5,924 nt of DNA from an uncultured Oscillospiraceae bacterium (GTDB lineage Bacteria; Bacillota; Clostridia; Oscillospirales; Oscillospiraceae): the NCBI GenBank assembly GCA_910585155.1, contig CAJUEC010000065.1:1-5924 (forward strand), read 5' to 3'. This document shows positions 3,593 to 5,924 of this stretch, piece after piece; position 1 is the first letter of the stretch, and every line of letters starts with the position of its first letter. The position numbers were made by a program, and so were the translations under genes. The notes beneath the pieces were generated by a model. That model ran no database searches. It was not told the origin of the DNA and saw nothing but the letters and a program-made list of their open reading frames with translations.

Positions 3593-5903
3593 GGCGGCCT
3601 TATCTGCCCAGCAGTCCATCCCCTATGTGGCGATGCACCCGGACGGGGTGTGCCAGCTCCCCGGCGGGCTCTACACAAAGACCGTGGAATATGAGGACAT
3701 CAACTACTCCGTGGCATCCACCGAGGATCAGTCCGCGATATTCAGCGGGTGGAGCTCGTTCCTCAACTACTTCGACAGCGCCCTCCCCGTCCAGCTCTCC
3801 TTTATCAACCGCCGCTCCCACTCCACCAGCCGCTACCATGTGAACATCCCCGCCCAGGCGGACGATTTTGACAGCATCCGGGGCGAGTTCGTGGGGATGC
3901 TCAAACGCCAGATTGCCCGGAGCAACAACGGCATCGAACGCTCCAAATATATCACCTTTGGCGTGCCTGCCGAGGGCATCGCCGCCGCCCGGCCCCGGCT
4001 TGACCGGGTGGAGGCGGACGTGATGGGGAACCTCCACCGACTGGGCGTTCCCTCGTCTGCGCTGGACGGGCGGGAGCGGCTGGCCTTACTGCATGGGCAG
4101 ATGCACCCCGGACGGCGGGAGCCGTTCCGCTTTTCGTGGGCGGACATTTCCAAAACCGGGATGGGGACAAAGGACTTTATCACCCCCAGCGGCGGCTTTG
4201 ACTTCCGGGGCTCCCGGTTCTTCCGTGTGGGCGGCTTTTGGGGTGCGGCGTCCTATCTTCAGATTTTGGCGTCCGAGCTCTCTGACCGCCTTTTGCGGGA
4301 AATTCTGGAGCTTGACGCGGAGCTCACCGTCACCATGCACATCCAGACCGTTGACCAGTTAAAGGCGATAAAGACCATCAAGGGGAAAATCTCGGACATT
4401 GACAAGATGAAAGTGGAGGAGCAGAAAAAAGCCGTCCGCGCCGGGTATGACATGGATATACTTCCCCCCGACCTTATCACCTTTTCCAAGGACGCGGCGG
4501 AGCTTTTGGGGGATTTGCAGTCAAGGAATGAGCGGATGTTCCTCTTGACGTTCACCGTCATCAACCTCGCCCCCACCCGCCAGCGGCTGGAAAATGACGT
4601 GTTCACCGTCTCCGGCATCGCGCAGAAATACAACTGTGCATTAAAGCGGCTGGACTGGCAGCAGGAACAGGGCTTTATGTCCTCGCTGGCCCTCGGCTAT
4701 AACGAGGTGCAGATACAGCGGGGCATGACCACCAGCTCCACCGCGATTTTCATTCCCTTTATGACGCGGGAGCTCCGCATGGGCGGGCAGGCCCTCTACT
4801 ACGGCATGAACGCGCTTTCCCACAATGTCATCATGGCTGACCGGAAAAAGCTGAAATCCGCCAATGGGATGTATCTCGGCTCCACGGGCTCCGGCAAGAG
4901 CTTTGCCGCCAAGCGGGAATTGATAAACGTCTTTCTTGCCACAAGTGACCGCATCGTTATCGTTGACCCGATGGGGGAATATTCCCCGCTGGTGCGGCGG
5001 CTGGGCGGGCAGGTCATTGAGATTGCCCCGGACAGCCCCCACCATATCAACCCGATGGATATTGAAATCGGTTTGAATGACGAGGACAGCCCCCTTTCCA
5101 TGAAAGCGGATTTTCTGCTTTCCCTCTGTGAGCTGGTGGTAGGCGGCAAGGACGGCCTGCAACCTATTGAAAAGACCGTGATTGACCGCTGTGTGCGGCT
5201 GGTGTACCGGGAGCTTGCGCTGGGGCTGGAGGGCGCAAAGATGCCTTTGCTCCAGAGCTTGTACGAGGAATTACTCAAACAGCCGGAGCCGGAGGCGAAA
5301 CGTGTGGCGACTGCGCTGGAGCTCTACTGTACGGGCTCCCTTAATCTTTTCAACCACCCGACCAACGTGGACTTGAGCTCCCGGGTGGTGTGCATCGTGC
5401 TGAAAGGGCTGGGGGAGAACCTCCGCAAGATTGCGATGCACGTCACCAACGAGTTTGTCACCTCGGCGGTGAATACCAACTATCAAAACGGCGCGGCGAC
5501 GTGGTGCTACTTTGACGAGTTCCACATCCTCCTGCGCGACCCGCTGACCGCCAGCTACTTTGTGGCGGTGTGGAAGATGCTCCGCAAAAAGGGCTGTGTG
5601 CCCTCGGCCCTCACGCAGAACGTGAAAGACCTTTTGGCCAGCCGGGAAATCGAGAACATACTGGATAACACCGATTTTCTTGTTCTGCTCTCCCAGGCCC
5701 AGAGCGACCGGGCCATCATCGCAAAACAGCTCGGCATTTCCGAGCACCAGCTCTCCTATATCACCCACAGCAATTCCGGCGAGGGCCTGCTGTTCTATGG
5801 GAATGTGACCATCCCCTTTGTTGACCGTTTCCCCAAGGGTGAGATTTACAACCTGCTCACCACCCGCCCGGAGGACATAGCCAATGACCAGAGGAACGAA
5901 TAA
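3561..5903 (+). CDS. virB4: VirB4-like conjugal transfer ATPase
   Basis: A complete 780-residue motor ATPase of the type IV secretion system, acting at the cytoplasmic face of the inner membrane. Residues 1 to about 420 are the VirB4 N-terminal region. The ATPase domain carries Walker A GSTGSGKS at 440-447, IVIVDPMGEY with the Asp at 469, Walker B CYFDEFH with D652 and E653, and the ALTQNV motif with Gln686; all key residues are present. The tail (GEIYNLLTTRPEDIAN) is typical of Clostridia element VirB4 proteins (I recall the name CD1110 family). The length is normal for that group. The ATG at 3561 has SD GGAAAGGAGG (3545-3554) at 6 nt and overlaps the PrgI gene by 32 nt. No frameshift is seen. 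The product should energise pilus or channel assembly and DNA transfer together with a VirD4/TraG coupling protein outside the window. Confidence 0.95.
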   Translation: MENRKSKRKNKAALSAQQSIPYVAMHPDGVCQLPGGLYTKTVEYEDINYSVASTEDQSAIFSGWSSFLNYFDSALPVQLSFINRRSHSTSRYHVNIPAQADDFDSIRGEFVGMLKRQIARSNNGIERSKYITFGVPAEGIAAARPRLDRVEADVMGNLHRLGVPSSALDGRERLALLHGQMHPGRREPFRFSWADISKTGMGTKDFITPSGGFDFRGSRFFRVGGFWGAASYLQILASELSDRLLREILELDAELTVTMHIQTVDQLKAIKTIKGKISDIDKMKVEEQKKAVRAGYDMDILPPDLITFSKDAAELLGDLQSRNERMFLLTFTVINLAPTRQRLENDVFTVSGIAQKYNCALKRLDWQQEQGFMSSLALGYNEVQIQRGMTTSSTAIFIPFMTRELRMGGQALYYGMNALSHNVIMADRKKLKSANGMYLGSTGSGKSFAAKRELINVFLATSDRIVIVDPMGEYSPLVRRLGGQVIEIAPDSPHHINPMDIEIGLNDEDSPLSMKADFLLSLCELVVGGKDGLQPIEKTVIDRCVRLVYRELALGLEGAKMPLLQSLYEELLKQPEPEAKRVATALELYCTGSLNLFNHPTNVDLSSRVVCIVLKGLGENLRKIAMHVTNEFVTSAVNTNYQNGAATWCYFDEFHILLRDPLTASYFVAVWKMLRKKGCVPSALTQNVKDLLASREIENILDNTDFLVLLSQAQSDRAIIAKQLGISEHQLSYITHSNSGEGLLFYGNVTIPFVDRFPKGEIYNLLTTRPEDIANDQRNE

Positions 5904-5924
5904 CGCCGGGCCCGCCGGGGACAA
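5884..5924 (+). CDS. Probable start of the next transfer gene (3' cut by window end)
   Basis: ATG at 5884 is in the +1 frame relative to VirB4, overlaps its end by 20 nt, and is preceded by GGAGG (5870-5874) at 9 nt. The frame stays open to the edge (MTRGTNNAGPAGD). In related elements the gene after VirB4 encodes a cell-wall hydrolase-like protein with a membrane anchor (CD1108-type, from memory), but 13 codons cannot show this. No family is claimed from the sequence itself. Confidence 0.5.
   Translation, partial: MTRGTNNAGPAGD
5918..5924 (+). repeat. Possible start of palindromic repeat copy 4 (cut by window end)
   Basis: The last seven bases, GGGACAA, equal the first seven core bases of copy 2 (GGGACA plus the first spacer A). 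The preceding three bases (CCG) do not match the outer arm TTT. It lies just after a gene boundary and early in a new coding frame, as copy 2 does. Seven bases alone could be chance. Confidence 0.3.

Noticed and set aside
5271..5924. A 217-codon open frame on the reverse strand
   Set aside because: It lies entirely opposite the VirB4 gene, whose motifs and SD are clear. Its product has no recognisable domain, and its only start is a TTG at the window edge. It is an antisense shadow of GC-rich coding sequence.
1..5924. tRNA, rRNA, CRISPR array, insertion sequence, attachment site or transfer origin
   Set aside because: No cloverleaf, regularly spaced repeat array, transposase, integrase or nick-site-like region was seen on either strand. 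The window is almost wholly coding, with no gene-free stretch above 53 nt.

Overview
The window looks like the middle of a conjugation (type IV secretion) operon from an integrative conjugative element of a GC-rich, gut-type Firmicute in the Clostridia (Oscillospiraceae/Lachnospiraceae-like). The host guess rests on the strong AGGAGG Shine-Dalgarno (SD) sites, the GC-rich codon use and the protein families. All genes lie on the + strand, packed with gaps of 0-53 nt or short overlaps. I see no promoter and no convincing terminator, so this is probably one transcript that starts upstream of the window and continues past it.

Layout: (1) 1-143, the 3' end of a Maff2-family small membrane/pilin-like protein. 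(2) 156-1022, a polytopic VirB6/TrbL-like channel protein. (3) 1076-3215, a three-gene insert of 'non-transfer' genes: a SpoVG-domain protein with an extra N-terminal module and an internal in-frame start, a beta-order N4/N6 DNA methyltransferase (DPPY), and an MT-A70-type adenine methyltransferase (DPPW). (4) 3218-3592, a PrgI-family (VirB3-like) two-helix membrane protein. (5) 3561-5903, a complete VirB4-type ATPase of 780 aa. (6) 5884 to the edge, the probable start of the next gene.

Maff2, VirB6, PrgI and VirB4 would form the inner-membrane channel and motor that move single-stranded DNA to a recipient. From memory, the order Maff2 - VirB6-like - PrgI - VirB4 is the one seen in Clostridioides difficile CTn-type elements (the CD1112/CD1110 families). 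Here a SpoVG plus two-methyltransferase cassette sits between the VirB6-like and PrgI genes. A reasonable inference is that it modifies or shields the element's DNA around transfer.

Four points merit a second look. First, the MT-A70 gene has no ATG, GTG, TTG or CTG codon between the upstream in-frame stop and its catalytic DPPW motif, but an ATC codon sits 8 nt after a strong SD. Second, a 21-bp palindrome built on GGGACA-NNN-TGTCCC occurs three times, each time at a gene boundary, with a possible fourth copy cut by the window end. Third, the SpoVG gene has an internal SD and ATG that split it into two modules. Fourth, the two methyltransferases are in the same frame, separated by a single TGA.
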